64,000 bases of DNA from Paenibacillus camelliae (GCF_023715345.1 NZ_JAMBNY010000001.1:248001-312000), one strand, 5' to 3'. Counted from the first letter of the stretch, positions 17,281 to 26,446 are shown. Notes: generated from the sequence alone by a model not told the origin. Numbers and translations: made by a program.

Positions 17281-18228
17281 CTATCGTTTTGAATTTAAAT
17301 TACGAATGAGGAATTGATAAGCGTTACGCCACATCAGCTTCTCTACAAATTCTCGATCATAGTATTGCAGAAGTAGGTTTTCCAGCTGATTTACGTCACG
17401 AGGTGATTTTAAGCCTTCGATATAACTGTCAATACCATCAAAATCAGATCCTAACATTAGCTGGTCTTCGGCACCGAGCGCAAGCATATGATTAATATGC
17501 TTTAGTAAATCATGCATTGTAGCCATTCGACCTTCTGTAACAAACCATGGCACATAGGTTAGTCCAATAAGACCCTCACAACGTACGATCGCTCTGATCT
17601 GTTCATCCGTTAAGTTGCGCGGATGATCGCACACAGCCTTTGCATTCGAATGTGATGCAATAATTGGCTTTTGGCTTGCTTTGTATACGTCCCAAAAGCT
17701 TTTTTCTGACAAATGCGATACATCGATTGTAATTCCTTGCTCATTACAGCGATGAACAAAATCCTTGCCCAAACTTGATAGCCCAGCACCGTTATCCTCT
17801 AATATTCCATCTGCGGCCCAATTCGCTCCATTCCAGGTAAGTCCAGCGAATCGAACACCTAAGCGGTGCATCAGCGAAGTAAGAAATAAATGGCCCTGTA
17901 ATCCATCTACTCCCTCCAGCGATAGAATCGCACCTACCTTATTTGTAGCCTTGCAGCGCTCCACATCAATCGCAGAGTCAACCACGATCATATTGGGATG
18001 ATTAGCTACACGCTCATAGAAGATCTCGATGCTCTTCATAATCGTCACAAGATCCTTCGGGTGATCTGAAGGAATATAAACAGCAAATACTTGGATCATG
18101 TAATTAGCATCTAATAACGATTGCAGCGTTACGTCCAGTCTAGAAGCAAATTGCTCCTTATGAAAATCTAAGCTATTATCTTTGAGCAGCTTACTTATGA
18201 CATCACAGTGAAAGTCAATTTTGCGCAT
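17281..18228 (-). CDS. Membrane dipeptidase (peptidase family M19)
   Basis: 315 residues, TIM-barrel metallopeptidase of the renal-dipeptidase family. Zinc ligands are visible in order: HCD near residue 7, Glu in LSLEGVDG (about 104), His in IDVSHLSE (about 170) and His in IIASHSNAK (about 191). DFDG near 255 supplies the family aspartate. There is no signal peptide, so it is cytoplasmic despite the family name. It hydrolyses dipeptides, possibly including D-amino-acid-containing peptides. ATG at 18228. It is separated from spoVS by a hairpin and from pduL by a terminator. Confidence 0.93.
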   Translation of the reverse strand: MRKIDFHCDVISKLLKDNSLDFHKEQFASRLDVTLQSLLDANYMIQVFAVYIPSDHPKDLVTIMKSIEIFYERVANHPNMIVVDSAIDVERCKATNKVGAILSLEGVDGLQGHLFLTSLMHRLGVRFAGLTWNGANWAADGILEDNGAGLSSLGKDFVHRCNEQGITIDVSHLSEKSFWDVYKASQKPIIASHSNAKAVCDHPRNLTDEQIRAIVRCEGLIGLTYVPWFVTEGRMATMHDLLKHINHMLALGAEDQLMLGSDFDGIDSYIEGLKSPRDVNQLENLLLQYYDREFVEKLMWRNAYQFLIRNLNSKR

Positions 18229-18268
18229 TTCGTACGCCTCCTCTGCTCCGTACTATGAAAGCAAATAA

Positions 18269-18293
18269 CCTGTTTACTGTGGAAGTAAACAGG
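18269..18293 (-). terminator. Hairpin between spoVS and the dipeptidase gene
   Basis: Nine-base-pair perfect stem (CCTGTTTAC / GTAAACAGG), 7-base loop, followed on the minus strand by TTATTTGCTTT. The T-run is broken, so termination may be partial and allow readthrough into the dipeptidase gene. Confidence 0.6.
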
Positions 18294-18342
18294 CCTAATA
18301 TTCTCATCCGCTCTATATCCGCATGGACCATATTGGCCATCA

Positions 18343-18603
18343 TTATCTAGGCTCCACGATGAGCTTTATTGCCGTCCGATCTTCTCCATCAATAACAATA
18401 TCAGTAAATGCAGGAATACAAATCAAATCAACTCCACTAGGTGCGACAAAGCCACGCGCAATGGCTACTGCTTTGATCGCTTGGTTCAAAGCGCCAGCAC
18501 CGATTGCTTGCAATTCAGCTGCTCCACGCTCTCTAAGCACTCCTGCTAGTGCTCCTGCTACTGAGTTTGGATTCGATTTGGCTGAAACTTTTAATACATC
18601 CAT
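18343..18603 (-). CDS. spoVS: Stage V sporulation protein S
   Basis: 86 residues, the exact family length. MDVLKVSAKSNPNSVAGALA, the GAGALNQAIKAVAIARG core and the IDGEDRTAI end are typical of the very conserved SpoVS (Alba-like fold). It is required for normal progression of sporulation in B. subtilis. Strong ribosome-binding site GGGGAGG. A sigma-H-type promoter lies 50 bp upstream. Confidence 0.98.
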   Translation of the reverse strand: MDVLKVSAKSNPNSVAGALAGVLRERGAAELQAIGAGALNQAIKAVAIARGFVAPSGVDLICIPAFTDIVIDGEDRTAIKLIVEPR

Positions 18604-18652
18604 GTTAAGAACCTCCCCTAGAATGTTTGATGGACTTTACTTTAATATTACT

Positions 18653-18679
18653 ATTCGTGAAAACGGGAAAGATTCCTGC
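18653..18679 (-). promoter_or_regulatory. Sigma-H-type promoter of spoVS
   Basis: Minus strand: -35 GCAGGAATC (18671-18679), 11-base spacer, -10 CACGAAT (18653-18659). This fits the Bacillus sigma-H consensus RnAGGAwWW-N11/12-RnnGAAT at all but two positions. spoVS is sigma-H-dependent in B. subtilis. Confidence 0.7.
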
Positions 18680-18725
18680 ACACTGAATTTTTATAATTTC
18701 AATTATTCTGAATTTAATGACAAGT

Positions 18726-18753
18726 AAAAAAAGCTGCTTATTTCATAAGCAGC
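18726..18753 (-). terminator. Terminator of ymdB overlapping its last codons
   Basis: Stem GCTGCTTA / TAAGCAGC with a 5-base loop and seven T on the minus strand. The stem includes the ymdB stop codon at 18738. Confidence 0.9.
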
Positions 18754-19535
18754 CATGATTCTTCCGTAAGCCTTATTTTTTGAATAGAAACAGCGTGTCC
18801 TGTTTTATCGTCGATATCAACAACCACTCCATGCAAATGCCATTTGCCTTCATCAACGACGAATCTTGCCGGCATACCAGTCAGGAATCGATGCAGCACC
18901 GCATCGCGTTGCATGCCAAGCACACCTTCCTTCGATCCAACCATGCCAACATCTGTAATGTACGCCGTTCCCTGTGGCAGAATGGTATCATCATTCGTCT
19001 GAACATGGGTGTGTGTACCGACAACCATCGAAGCCTTTCCATCCAAATACCAGCCCATTGCGATTTTTTCAGAGGTTACCTCAGCATGAAAATCTACAAG
19101 GATATGTGAGGTTGTCTTTTGTGCATCTGCAATCAATCGTTCTGCAGTCGTAAACGGATCATCATTCGCTGGAAGATAGGTTCTACCTTGAATATTGATA
19201 ATGGCTAGCTTTTTACCGTTAACGTTAATAATCGCCATTCCTTTACCCGGTGCAGAATGATGGAAATTCGCTGGACGTACTATGCGAGGCTCATCATCGA
19301 TCCATTCAAAGATGTTCTTATTGTCCCACGTATGATTACCCATCGTAATCCCATGAATACCCCATTCAAAAAACTCTGTTGCAATCTGCCGGGTTATGCC
19401 TCTACCAGCAGCTGCATTCTCACCATTAGCGATAATAATGTGCGGGTTATACTTCGACTTTAGAGCTGGAAGTACTTGCTTTACCGCTTCTCGCCCTACA
19501 CTGCCTACAATATCGCCAATAAATAATACTTTCAT
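18738..19535 (-). CDS. ymdB: YmdB, 2',3'-cyclic-nucleotide phosphodiesterase (calcineurin-like)
   Basis: 265 residues. Dimetal phosphoesterase motifs in order: GDIVGSVGR, ANGENAAAG, MGNHTWDN, DFHAE, GTHTHVQTND. In B. subtilis YmdB is a global regulator affecting biofilm, motility and nanotube formation and lies next to rny and spoVS, as here. ATG at 19535. It ends in a terminator, separate from spoVS. A 300-bp gap with an intergenic repeat separates it from rny. Confidence 0.96.
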   Translation of the reverse strand: MKVLFIGDIVGSVGREAVKQVLPALKSKYNPHIIIANGENAAAGRGITRQIATEFFEWGIHGITMGNHTWDNKNIFEWIDDEPRIVRPANFHHSAPGKGMAIINVNGKKLAIINIQGRTYLPANDDPFTTAERLIADAQKTTSHILVDFHAEVTSEKIAMGWYLDGKASMVVGTHTHVQTNDDTILPQGTAYITDVGMVGSKEGVLGMQRDAVLHRFLTGMPARFVVDEGKWHLHGVVVDIDDKTGHAVSIQKIRLTEESWLLMK

Positions 19536-19629
19536 TCGTTAATCTCATCCTTTATGTAAAGTGCATGCTTCGTATCATACCATATTGTACGCATTATATG
19601 CTACAAAGCATTACTATGTAATCATACTA

Positions 19630-19790
19630 AGAAGTGAAACGAGGAGCGCAGCGTACGGTATTGGTACGTGAGCTACAATGTTTTCGTAGAAAACATACTT
19701 CGTAAGAATTTCGGTAGCGTTCCATATTCGAAGTCGACTTAGCTACAACGCATCACATCGTCATCAAAGTCGTATGTTTTGAACTTCCTC
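19630..19790 (+). repeat. Intergenic repeat, copy A (diverged)
   Basis: Diverged copy of the element found twice between recA and cinA. Shared parts in order: gaggagcgcagcgtacg, then a short variable loop and ggtacgtgagc (a CGTAC/GTACG hairpin), tttcggtagcgtt, attcga-gtcgac, agctac, atcgt-atcaaag and ttttgaacttcc at the end. It fills most of the 301-bp gap between ymdB and rny. No gene is seen in the gap. Confidence 0.75.
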
Positions 19791-19800
19791 TTCCTCTACA

Positions 19801-19832
19801 AAAGAGAGAAGTGGCTTTCGCCACTTCTCTCT
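19801..19832 (-). terminator. Terminator of rny
   Basis: Perfect 12-bp stem GAGAGAAGTGGC / GCCACTTCTCTC with a TTTC loop, then TTTTG on the minus strand, 5 bp after the rny stop codon. Confidence 0.88.
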
Positions 19833-19836
19833 CAAA

Positions 19837-21381
19837 TCACTTCGCATATTCAACGGCTCTTGTTTCACGAATAACCGTTACTTTAATGTGACCTGGGTAA
19901 TCCAGCTCGCTTTCGATTTTCTTCGTAATATCGCGAGCAAGACGGAATGCTTCAGTATCATCGATTTTATCTGGTTGAACCATTACGCGAACTTCACGAC
20001 CTGCTTGAATCGCATATGATTTTTCAACGCCATCAAATGATTCCGTTATTCCTTCCAATTTCTCTAAACGCTTAATATAGGTTTCGAGAGTTTCACGACG
20101 AGCACCTGGTCTTGCAGCCGATAGGGCATCTGCTGCACCTACGAGCATTGCAATAACTGATGTCGCTTCTGTATCACCATGATGAGATGCGATACTATTA
20201 ATAACAACTGGATGCTCTTTATATTTTTTGGCAAGCTCAACACCAATTTCTACGTGTGAACCTTCCACTTCATGATCCAACGCTTTACCAATATCATGAA
20301 GTAATCCTGAGCGTCTAGCAAGCACAACATCCTCGCCTAGCTCAGCTGCCATTAGACCTGCTAAATAAGCAACTTCCATCGAATGTTTAAGAACATTTTG
20401 ACCATAGCTTGTACGATACTTCAATCGACCAAGAATTTTAATCAAGTCTGGATGTAATCCATGCACTCCAACCTCGAAAGTAGCCTGTTCCCCGTATTCA
20501 CGCACTCGATCATCAATTTCCTTACGTGATTTTTCAACCATTTCCTCGATTCTCGCTGGATGAATACGTCCATCTGCTACGAGTTTTTCTAAGGAAGTAC
20601 GTGCGATCTCACGTCTAATTGGATCAAAGCCCGACAATATGACCGCTTCCGGTGTATCGTCTATAATGAGATCGATACCAGTCAATGTTTCTAGTGCACG
20701 GATATTTCGACCTTCCCGTCCAATAATACGACCCTTCATTTCTTCATTTGGCAGCGTTACTACAGAAACTGTTGTTTCCGCTACATGATCAGCAGCACAG
20801 CGCTGAATCGCAAGTGATATAATGTTACGAGCCTTCTTATCAGCTTCTTCCTTGGCCTGTTGTTCAATATCCTTAATCATTTGTGCAGTTTCATGACGTA
20901 CTTCTTGTTCAACATTAGATAGAATGATCGACCTTGCATCCTCCATCGTCAGGTTGGAAATACGTTCTAACTCATTGAGCTGTTGCTTATAGAGCGAATC
21001 GATTTGTTGCTGTGTTTCCTCAATTCGTTTCTCCTTGCTGGCTACAGACTCTTCTTTGCGTTCTAGTGTTTCTAACTTTTTATCAAGCGATTCTTCCTTT
21101 TGGACTAATCGTCTTTCTAAACGTTGTGTTTCGTTACGACGTTCACGAATGTCCTTTTCAGCTTCCGTACGTAGTCTGTGGACTTCGTCTTTCGCCTCAA
21201 GTACGGTCTCTTTTTTCAAAGCATCTGCTTCTTTCTTCGCATTTTCTACGATTTGAATCGCAGCCTGCTCTGCACTAGAAATCTTCGCCTCGGCAATCGA
21301 CTTTCGTATCATGTAACCAATCCCAAAGAAAATTGCGCCAACAAGGATACAAATGAGGATCCAGATAACTTCTGGTGGCAT
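19837..21381 (-). CDS. rny: Ribonuclease Y
   Basis: 514 residues. N-terminal membrane anchor ([19 protein letters not shown]), long charged coiled coil (about 30-190), KH domain (about 205-270, [15 protein letters not shown]) and HD domain with the HD pair at LLHDIGKA (about 365). It is the main membrane-bound endonuclease starting mRNA decay, guided by the RicAFT complex whose RicA is encoded at 14.1 kb. ATG at 21381 after AAGGAGGTG. Monocistronic: terminator immediately after, recX stop 180 bp upstream. Confidence 0.98.
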   Translation of the reverse strand: MPPEVIWILICILVGAIFFGIGYMIRKSIAEAKISSAEQAAIQIVENAKKEADALKKETVLEAKDEVHRLRTEAEKDIRERRNETQRLERRLVQKEESLDKKLETLERKEESVASKEKRIEETQQQIDSLYKQQLNELERISNLTMEDARSIILSNVEQEVRHETAQMIKDIEQQAKEEADKKARNIISLAIQRCAADHVAETTVSVVTLPNEEMKGRIIGREGRNIRALETLTGIDLIIDDTPEAVILSGFDPIRREIARTSLEKLVADGRIHPARIEEMVEKSRKEIDDRVREYGEQATFEVGVHGLHPDLIKILGRLKYRTSYGQNVLKHSMEVAYLAGLMAAELGEDVVLARRSGLLHDIGKALDHEVEGSHVEIGVELAKKYKEHPVVINSIASHHGDTEATSVIAMLVGAADALSAARPGARRETLETYIKRLEKLEGITESFDGVEKSYAIQAGREVRVMVQPDKIDDTEAFRLARDITKKIESELDYPGHIKVTVIRETRAVEYAK

Positions 21382-21561
21382 CTAGTTCACCTCCTTGTTG
21401 CATACACCAAGGCATTGCTTGGGATGTTATTTGGTTTAACCGGCTTTCAAACCGTCTCAATTACGCCATTTGACGAAAAATGATGATTTTGGTTCAATTC
21501 TTGGAAGTAAAATTGAAACAAAATTTTTAGGAATACTTCTTCATTGTATCTGTTCATAAAA

Positions 21562-22254
21562 TCAGTTGTCAAGCAATTCTCCATTTATATCCACATCTAC
21601 ACTGAATATTCTCTCTTTTTCTATTCTTTGCATAGTTTTTCGGCAAATATCACCAGAATAACCACGTCTAAGAAGGAATTGCATCAGTTTTCGACTGCGT
21701 TCGAGCTTATCTCCTCGAATACTTCTTAGTTTTTTCACGGCAGCTTCATAGGCTGCCTCCAACTCCTGCTCATCATCGATAGTCTGCAGCACACGGGAAA
21801 TATGCTCTCTAGATATTCCAAGCGCTTTCAGTTCTTGTGCAATTCTCAGCTGTCCTTTCCCTTGGCGATTGCGTTTAGACTGCACATAGAGCTCAGCAAA
21901 AGCCAGGTCATCAATATAACCTTCATTAATTAGTCGAGCAATCGCAACGGCGATATGCTGTTCTTCGAACTCTTGTCTTCTTAAATATTGCGCAACCTGC
22001 TGACTGCTGCGTGCTTTGGGCGCCAAATATCGTATTCCTTTAATATAAGCCATATATTTAGCATTCTCTTCTTTAATTTCGTCAACTAGTGAAGAAGTTA
22101 AACCTCTCCCTTTCATTAATCGGTACGAAATAAACAAATCCTCATGCACAATGATCGGCTCGGGTATTGATTCAATGGTAATGCTATACTGCTTTCCTTG
22201 CTTTCGATCAACTTTTACCGATGTGATAAGCAGCTCATTGCTTTCGCTAGTCAC
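21562..22254 (-). CDS. recX: Regulatory protein RecX
   Basis: 230 residues made of tandem three-helix RecX repeats (VAQYLRRQEFEEQHIAVAI, ELKALGISREHISRVLQ, KLMQFLLRRGYSGDICRKTM). It modulates RecA filaments. GTG start at 22254 after GAGGTGAG. It directly follows recA with a terminator hairpin between; in B. subtilis recX is elsewhere. Length is a little below the Bacillus protein (264). Confidence 0.92.
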   Translation of the reverse strand: MTSESNELLITSVKVDRKQGKQYSITIESIPEPIIVHEDLFISYRLMKGRGLTSSLVDEIKEENAKYMAYIKGIRYLAPKARSSQQVAQYLRRQEFEEQHIAVAIARLINEGYIDDLAFAELYVQSKRNRQGKGQLRIAQELKALGISREHISRVLQTIDDEQELEAAYEAAVKKLRSIRGDKLERSRKLMQFLLRRGYSGDICRKTMQRIEKERIFSVDVDINGELLDN

Positions 22255-22272
22255 TTTCGTCTCACCTCATAC

Positions 22273-22300
22273 AAAAAACGCCGTTCTATATAGAACGGCG
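22273..22300 (-). terminator. Terminator between recA and recX
   Basis: Perfect palindromic stem CGCCGTTCTA / TAGAACGGCG followed by six T on the minus strand, 12 bp after the recA stop and 19 bp before the recX start. recX expression would rely on readthrough. Confidence 0.9.
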
Positions 22301-22311
22301 ATTATTAGTTA

Positions 22312-23361
22312 TTAGAACAGCTCTTCCAAATCATCCTCGTCCTCATCATCCGATGAGAAGTTAGCCTGTTGTGCAGCAGTTAGATCGAATGCAGCACGAA
22401 TTTGACTTTCAATCGTCTCAGCAATTGCCGGATTCTCCTTTAAGAACTGCTTAGAGTTTTCACGTCCTTGTCCTAAGCGTTCACCGCTATAAGAGAACCA
22501 AGCACCACTTTTTTGTACAATGTCCATATCAACACCGATATCAATAATGCTGCCTTCTCTTGAAATACCTTCACCATACATAATATCAAGCTCCGCTTGC
22601 TTAAATGGAGGAGCAACTTTATTTTTGACAACCTTAACGCGAGTACGGTTACCTACCATATCATTACCTTGCTTTAATGTTTCTACACGACGTACGTCAA
22701 GACGGACGCTGGAGTAGAACTTAAGTGCACGACCACCAGGTGTCGTTTCCGGGTTACCGAACATAACGCCAACCTTTTCACGAAGCTGGTTAATGAAAAT
22801 GGCAATTGTTTTTGATTTCGAGATTGCACCAGAAAGCTTACGCAATGCTTGAGACATTAAGCGCGCCTGCAAGCCGACATGAGCATCACCCATATCGCCT
22901 TCGATCTCTGCTTTTGGTACAAGTGCTGCAACCGAGTCAATGACGACAATATCTATTGCACCGCTGCGAACAAGCGCTTCTGCAATTTCCAATGCCTGTT
23001 CACCTGTATCTGGTTGTGAAAGGAGTAGCTCGTCAATGTTAACACCGAGCTTGCTGGCATACAACGGATCAAGCGCGTGCTCTGCATCAATAAATGCAGC
23101 TTGTCCACCAGCTTTTTGCACTTCTGCAATAGCGTGAAGCGCAACAGTCGTTTTACCAGATGATTCGGGACCGTATACTTCGATGATACGGCCTCGTGGA
23201 TATCCTCCAATACCTAACGCAATATCTAGAGCAAGCGAACCACTAGAAATGGTTTCAACCTGCATATGTGTAGATTCACCTAATTTCATAATAGAGCCTT
23301 TACCAAATTGCTTCTCAATTTGACGCAATGCATTGTCCAATGCTGCACGACGATCACTCAC
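22312..23361 (-). CDS. recA: Recombinase RecA
   Basis: About 349 residues. Walker [10 protein letters not shown] (near residue 65), Walker [11 protein letters not shown], loop L1/L2 region with [14 protein letters not shown] and NQLREKVGV, and an acidic C-terminal tail ([13 protein letters not shown]). GTG at 23361 gives [12 protein letters not shown], the usual N-terminus; an in-frame TTG at 23379 would overlap the ribosome-binding site. It drives strand exchange and LexA cleavage. The LexA box and promoter upstream show SOS control. Confidence 0.99.
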   Translation of the reverse strand: MSDRRAALDNALRQIEKQFGKGSIMKLGESTHMQVETISSGSLALDIALGIGGYPRGRIIEVYGPESSGKTTVALHAIAEVQKAGGQAAFIDAEHALDPLYASKLGVNIDELLLSQPDTGEQALEIAEALVRSGAIDIVVIDSVAALVPKAEIEGDMGDAHVGLQARLMSQALRKLSGAISKSKTIAIFINQLREKVGVMFGNPETTPGGRALKFYSSVRLDVRRVETLKQGNDMVGNRTRVKVVKNKVAPPFKQAELDIMYGEGISREGSIIDIGVDMDIVQKSGAWFSYSGERLGQGRENSKQFLKENPAIAETIESQIRAAFDLTAAQQANFSSDDEDEDDLEELF

Positions 23362-23392
23362 GAGATTCACATCCTTCAATATTTATATTAGT

Positions 23393-23444
23393 ATGATAAC
23401 CTACTTCTGAGCTCTTGCCAATACTTTTTTCGAACACACATTCG
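23393..23444 (-). promoter_or_regulatory. recA promoter with LexA (DinR) box
   Basis: Minus strand: -35 TTGGCA (23416-23421), 17-base spacer, -10 TATCAT (23393-23398). A near-palindromic CGAATGTGTGTTCG (23431-23444) lies just upstream of the -35 and matches the Gram-positive LexA consensus CGAACrnryGTTyG with one change. Confidence 0.85.
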
Positions 23445-23482
23445 TATTTTTTGTGTCCGCACCTCCATTCATCATTTAAAAG

Positions 23483-23521
23483 CAAAAACCGCAGCTATGC
23501 GATTAACGCTTAGCCACGGTT
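23483..23521 (-). terminator. Terminator of cinA transcript
   Basis: Stem AACCGTGGCTAAGCG / CGCATAGCTGCGGTT (two internal mismatches) with a TTAAT loop, followed by TTTTGCTTTT on the minus strand. It lies beyond the two repeats after cinA, placing both repeats in the cinA 3' UTR. Confidence 0.75.
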
Positions 23522-23594
23522 CTTCCATGTATATGGTTACTATAGCAAACTTCCATTTCTTTTACAATAATTAATTACTAGCAGCTCCAAAGAA

Positions 23595-23760
23595 AGTTCA
23601 GCTTTCAGCACCGAGAAGCTTGGATGAAGCTTAGGGGCTGAAGAGCGCAGCGTACGCAATTGGTACGTGAGCACTGGAAGACCAGCTGAATTCAAGATTC
23701 GACGTCGAATAAGCTATCAGTCCTACTTCGTGATCAAAGCTGAACCATTTTGAACTTCCC
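23595..23760 (+). repeat. Intergenic repeat, copy B1 (166 bp)
   Basis: Begins AGTTCAGCTTTCAGCACCGA and ends TTGAACTTCCC. It is collinear with copy B2, 185 bp further on, with no net length difference; the first 37 bases are identical. It contains the conserved CGTAC/GTACG hairpin with a variable loop. Confidence 0.93.
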
Positions 23761-23779
23761 TTCCAATACGGGTTCAAAA

Positions 23780-23945
23780 AGTTCAGCTTTCAGCACCGAG
23801 AAGCTTGGATGAAGCTAGAGATTGAGAAGCGCAGCGTACGTTTTGGGTACGTGAGCACCGGAGATTTCGGTAGCGTTTCAGATTCGACGCCGACTAAGCT
23901 ACTACGAGTTACATCGTGATCAAAGTTGGACTTTTTGAACTTCCC
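23780..23945 (+). repeat. Intergenic repeat, copy B2 (166 bp)
   Basis: Tandem partner of copy B1, same length and ends, ending 2 bp before the cinA stop codon. The spacing between copies is 19 bp. The remaining part of the 568-bp recA-cinA gap holds the recA promoter and the cinA terminator; no gene is seen. Confidence 0.93.
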
Positions 23946-23947
23946 AT

Positions 23948-25216
23948 CTACATGTCGATTGAAACACCATGTGCCTTTATCGCCAGCCACAACCGATACT
24001 GCAGATGCTTCACAGCACGCAGCTGAATCGTTGCTCGATCTCCGGTAAGCTTCAGCTCAAAAACTTCTGTAGGCTTATTCTTTTCAGCTATTCCAACATA
24101 GACGAGTCCAACAGGCTTTCCTTCACTTGTGCCAGGACCCGCTACGCCCGTAATCGATACGCCGAACGTCGAATCAAGCAGCTGACGAACGTTCTCGGCC
24201 ATTAGCTGCGCAGTAGAGCTGCTAATGGCTCCTGGAGCCCCCTCACCAGATAGCTGCTCCATGGGAATGCCAAGCAATTTATGCTTCATCTCATTCGTGT
24301 ACGTAACAACCCCACCTACAAAGCAGGACGAGCCCGTAGGCACCTTCGTCATCAATTCAGCGAATAAGCCACCACTGCAGCTTTCAGCGGATGCAAGTGT
24401 AAAGTGTTTGCTTTGCAGCATACGCACGATCTGTCGCTCGATCGGTACGTCCTCCAGGGCATAGAGATGCTCACCAACAATTGACTTGATATGAGCAATC
24501 GTCTCGTTAAGCTTCACATCCGCTTCCTCGCTGCTTAATGCCTTCGTTGATACACGGACGGTCACCTCTCCCTCCTTCGCATAAGGGGCGATCGTAGGGT
24601 CACTTTGTTGATCGATTAACGGTAGAAGCTTCGCTTCCAGATTGGATTCGCCTATACCAGCGAACTTAAGCAGCTTCGAATATAGAGGTTTTTCTTGACC
24701 AAGCACCTCTCGCAGCCATGCAACGACAGGGCCGTTTAGCATCGTATTCATTTCCTTAGGTGGGCCAGGCAGTAGTATATAGTAGGTGCCGTCCTCCACA
24801 AGTGCATTACCGACCGCTAAGCCCGCTTCATTCACTAGCGGTGTCGCACCTTCGATCATGTGCGCCTGACGAATATTACTCTGCACCATTTCTGCTCCAC
24901 GACCTTCGAATAAAGCTTTGATCTTACGCATGGCTGGCTCATCAATGGTAAGGGATCTCCCCAGATAACGTGCTAATATATCCTTCGTAAGATCATCCTG
25001 CGTTGGCCCAATACCACCCGTAAAGATGAGTAAATCCGCTCGTGTACGTGCGACCTTAATCGCCTGCTCGATGCGGTCTGCGTTATCACCTACGACCGTT
25101 TGAAAGTATACATCAATGCCTAGCTCTGCTAGCTTTAGCGACAGATCCCGTGCATTCGAATTAACAATTTGTCCTAGCAGCAGCTCCGTGCCGACAGCGA
25201 TAATTTCTGCCTTCAT
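23948..25216 (-). CDS. cinA: Competence/damage-inducible protein CinA
   Basis: 422 residues. N-terminal molybdopterin-binding (MoCF-like) domain (EIIAVGTELLLGQI, FTGGIGPTQDDLT) and C-terminal CinA/PncC nicotinamide-mononucleotide amidase domain (ASAESCSGG, TGVAGPGT). It probably deamidates NMN. It is linked with recA in many Firmicutes, as here. ATG at 25216 after AAGGGGTG. Two intergenic repeats follow directly. Confidence 0.96.
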   Translation of the reverse strand: MKAEIIAVGTELLLGQIVNSNARDLSLKLAELGIDVYFQTVVGDNADRIEQAIKVARTRADLLIFTGGIGPTQDDLTKDILARYLGRSLTIDEPAMRKIKALFEGRGAEMVQSNIRQAHMIEGATPLVNEAGLAVGNALVEDGTYYILLPGPPKEMNTMLNGPVVAWLREVLGQEKPLYSKLLKFAGIGESNLEAKLLPLIDQQSDPTIAPYAKEGEVTVRVSTKALSSEEADVKLNETIAHIKSIVGEHLYALEDVPIERQIVRMLQSKHFTLASAESCSGGLFAELMTKVPTGSSCFVGGVVTYTNEMKHKLLGIPMEQLSGEGAPGAISSSTAQLMAENVRQLLDSTFGVSITGVAGPGTSEGKPVGLVYVGIAEKNKPTEVFELKLTGDRATIQLRAVKHLQYRLWLAIKAHGVSIDM

Positions 25217-25272
25217 GCCTACACCCCTTCATTTTCCAATTAAGTTTGTTTATATTCACCTATATAAGTCAA

Positions 25273-25311
25273 ATAATGCACGCTCTCGAGAATACGAGAG
25301 CGTGCATTATT
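25273..25311 (-). terminator. Terminator between pgsA and cinA
   Basis: Perfect stem of 17 base pairs (AATAATGCACGCTCTCG / CGAGAGCGTGCATTATT) with a 5-base loop. It abuts the pgsA stop codon; flanks are A/T-rich on both sides. Confidence 0.8.
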
Positions 25312-25887
25312 TTATTCCACTGGAATTAACGATTTATTTTTTACAAAATAATCAATGCCCGAATATAGTGTAATCAGCGCAGCTGCCCAAGAACAGATGA
25401 GATCAAAAGGAAAATCAATAAGACCGAATGGGAAATTGTTGAGCAAAATTACAATAATCATCGTAATTTGAATCGCTGTTTTCCATTTACCCCATGCACT
25501 TGCAGCGACGACCTTTCCTTCTAGCAATGCGATTTGACGCAGGCCTGTTACGGCAAACTCTCGACATATAATGACGATGGCTACAAGCGCACTTAGCTTG
25601 TCCATCTCAACTAAAGCTATAAGCACTGAAGCAACAAGCAGCTTGTCTGCTAATGGATCAAGCAGCTTCCCTAAATTAGTAACGAGCTTGTTTTTTCTTG
25701 CTATGTAACCATCTAATCCGTCCGTGCTCGCAGCAATAATAAAAATTAAAACAGCAATAATCTGCGTGTATGAGATATCAATATCAGATACCGTTACCGA
25801 GCCTAGATCAAGCTTAACGAGCAGAAAAAATAAAATAACAGGCACCAAAAAAATTCTAGCTATCGTAATTTTGTTAGCTAAATTCAA
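25312..25887 (-). CDS. pgsA: CDP-diacylglycerol-glycerol-3-phosphate 3-phosphatidyltransferase
   Basis: 191 residues from the TTG at 25887, which has GGAGGG 6 bases upstream and gives MNLANKITIARIFL, the standard PgsA N-terminus. The CDP-alcohol phosphatidyltransferase motif DGLDGYIARKNKLVTNLGKL (DG-x2-AR-x8-G-x3-D-x3-D) is visible, with four membrane segments. It makes phosphatidylglycerol phosphate in the membrane. The terminator follows directly. Confidence 0.97.
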   Translation of the reverse strand: MNLANKITIARIFLVPVILFFLLVKLDLGSVTVSDIDISYTQIIAVLIFIIAASTDGLDGYIARKNKLVTNLGKLLDPLADKLLVASVLIALVEMDKLSALVAIVIICREFAVTGLRQIALLEGKVVAASAWGKWKTAIQITMIIVILLNNFPFGLIDFPFDLICSWAAALITLYSGIDYFVKNKSLIPVE

Positions 25888-25957
25888 AGCTTTCCCTCCA
25901 TTACCGTTCATCCGCATCCAACATACCTGCTTTGAACACTCAGTATGTCAATATTAT

Positions 25958-26446
25958 CTATCTAAAATTCACAAATTGCAAATCCAAATCGAGCTTAGCA
26001 TTGCGCAGCATGTGCATAACTGCTTGTAAATCATCCTTGCTCTTACCCGTAACACGCAGCTGATCACCTTGAATTTGGCTTTTTACCTTTAACTTAGAAT
26101 CTTTAATTAAAGTATTAATTTTTTTCGAAATATCCTGCTCAATGCCTTGACGTATTTTTATTTTTTGACGAACGGTACCACCTGATGCTCCTTCAATTTT
26201 TCCATAATCAAGGTTTTTCGTTGGAACATTACGCTTTACCATTTTAGCTAGCAAAATATCGATAACCGCATTCAGCTTATAGTCATCATCACTAACGATT
26301 GTCAGCTCGTCCTTAACCAATGTTAGATTCGTTTTACTGCCCTTGAAGTCAAAGCGAGTTGATATTTCACGCTCCGCTTGAGTAACCGCATTGCTTAGCT
26401 CTTGTAGATCTACGTTAGAAACAATATCAAACGAATATTCGCTCAT
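25958..26446 (-). CDS. YajQ family cyclic-di-GMP/nucleotide-binding protein
   Basis: 162 residues from the ATG at 26446 (GGAG 8 bases upstream). The family N-terminus is SEYSFDIVSNVDLQEL, with tandem ferredoxin-like folds and the conserved GKSKDDLQAVM. YajQ homologues bind cyclic di-GMP in Xanthomonas; the role in Firmicutes is not settled. It lies 30 bp after rodZ and 70 bp before pgsA. Confidence 0.93.
   Translation of the reverse strand: MSEYSFDIVSNVDLQELSNAVTQAEREISTRFDFKGSKTNLTLVKDELTIVSDDDYKLNAVIDILLAKMVKRNVPTKNLDYGKIEGASGGTVRQKIKIRQGIEQDISKKINTLIKDSKLKVKSQIQGDQLRVTGKSKDDLQAVMHMLRNAKLDLDLQFVNFR

Noticed and set aside
23790..23990. Minus-strand 66-codon frame across repeat B2 and the end of cinA
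   Set aside because: It follows the repeat and not a gene; the same frame is broken in copies B1 and A, and no ribosome-binding site is seen.
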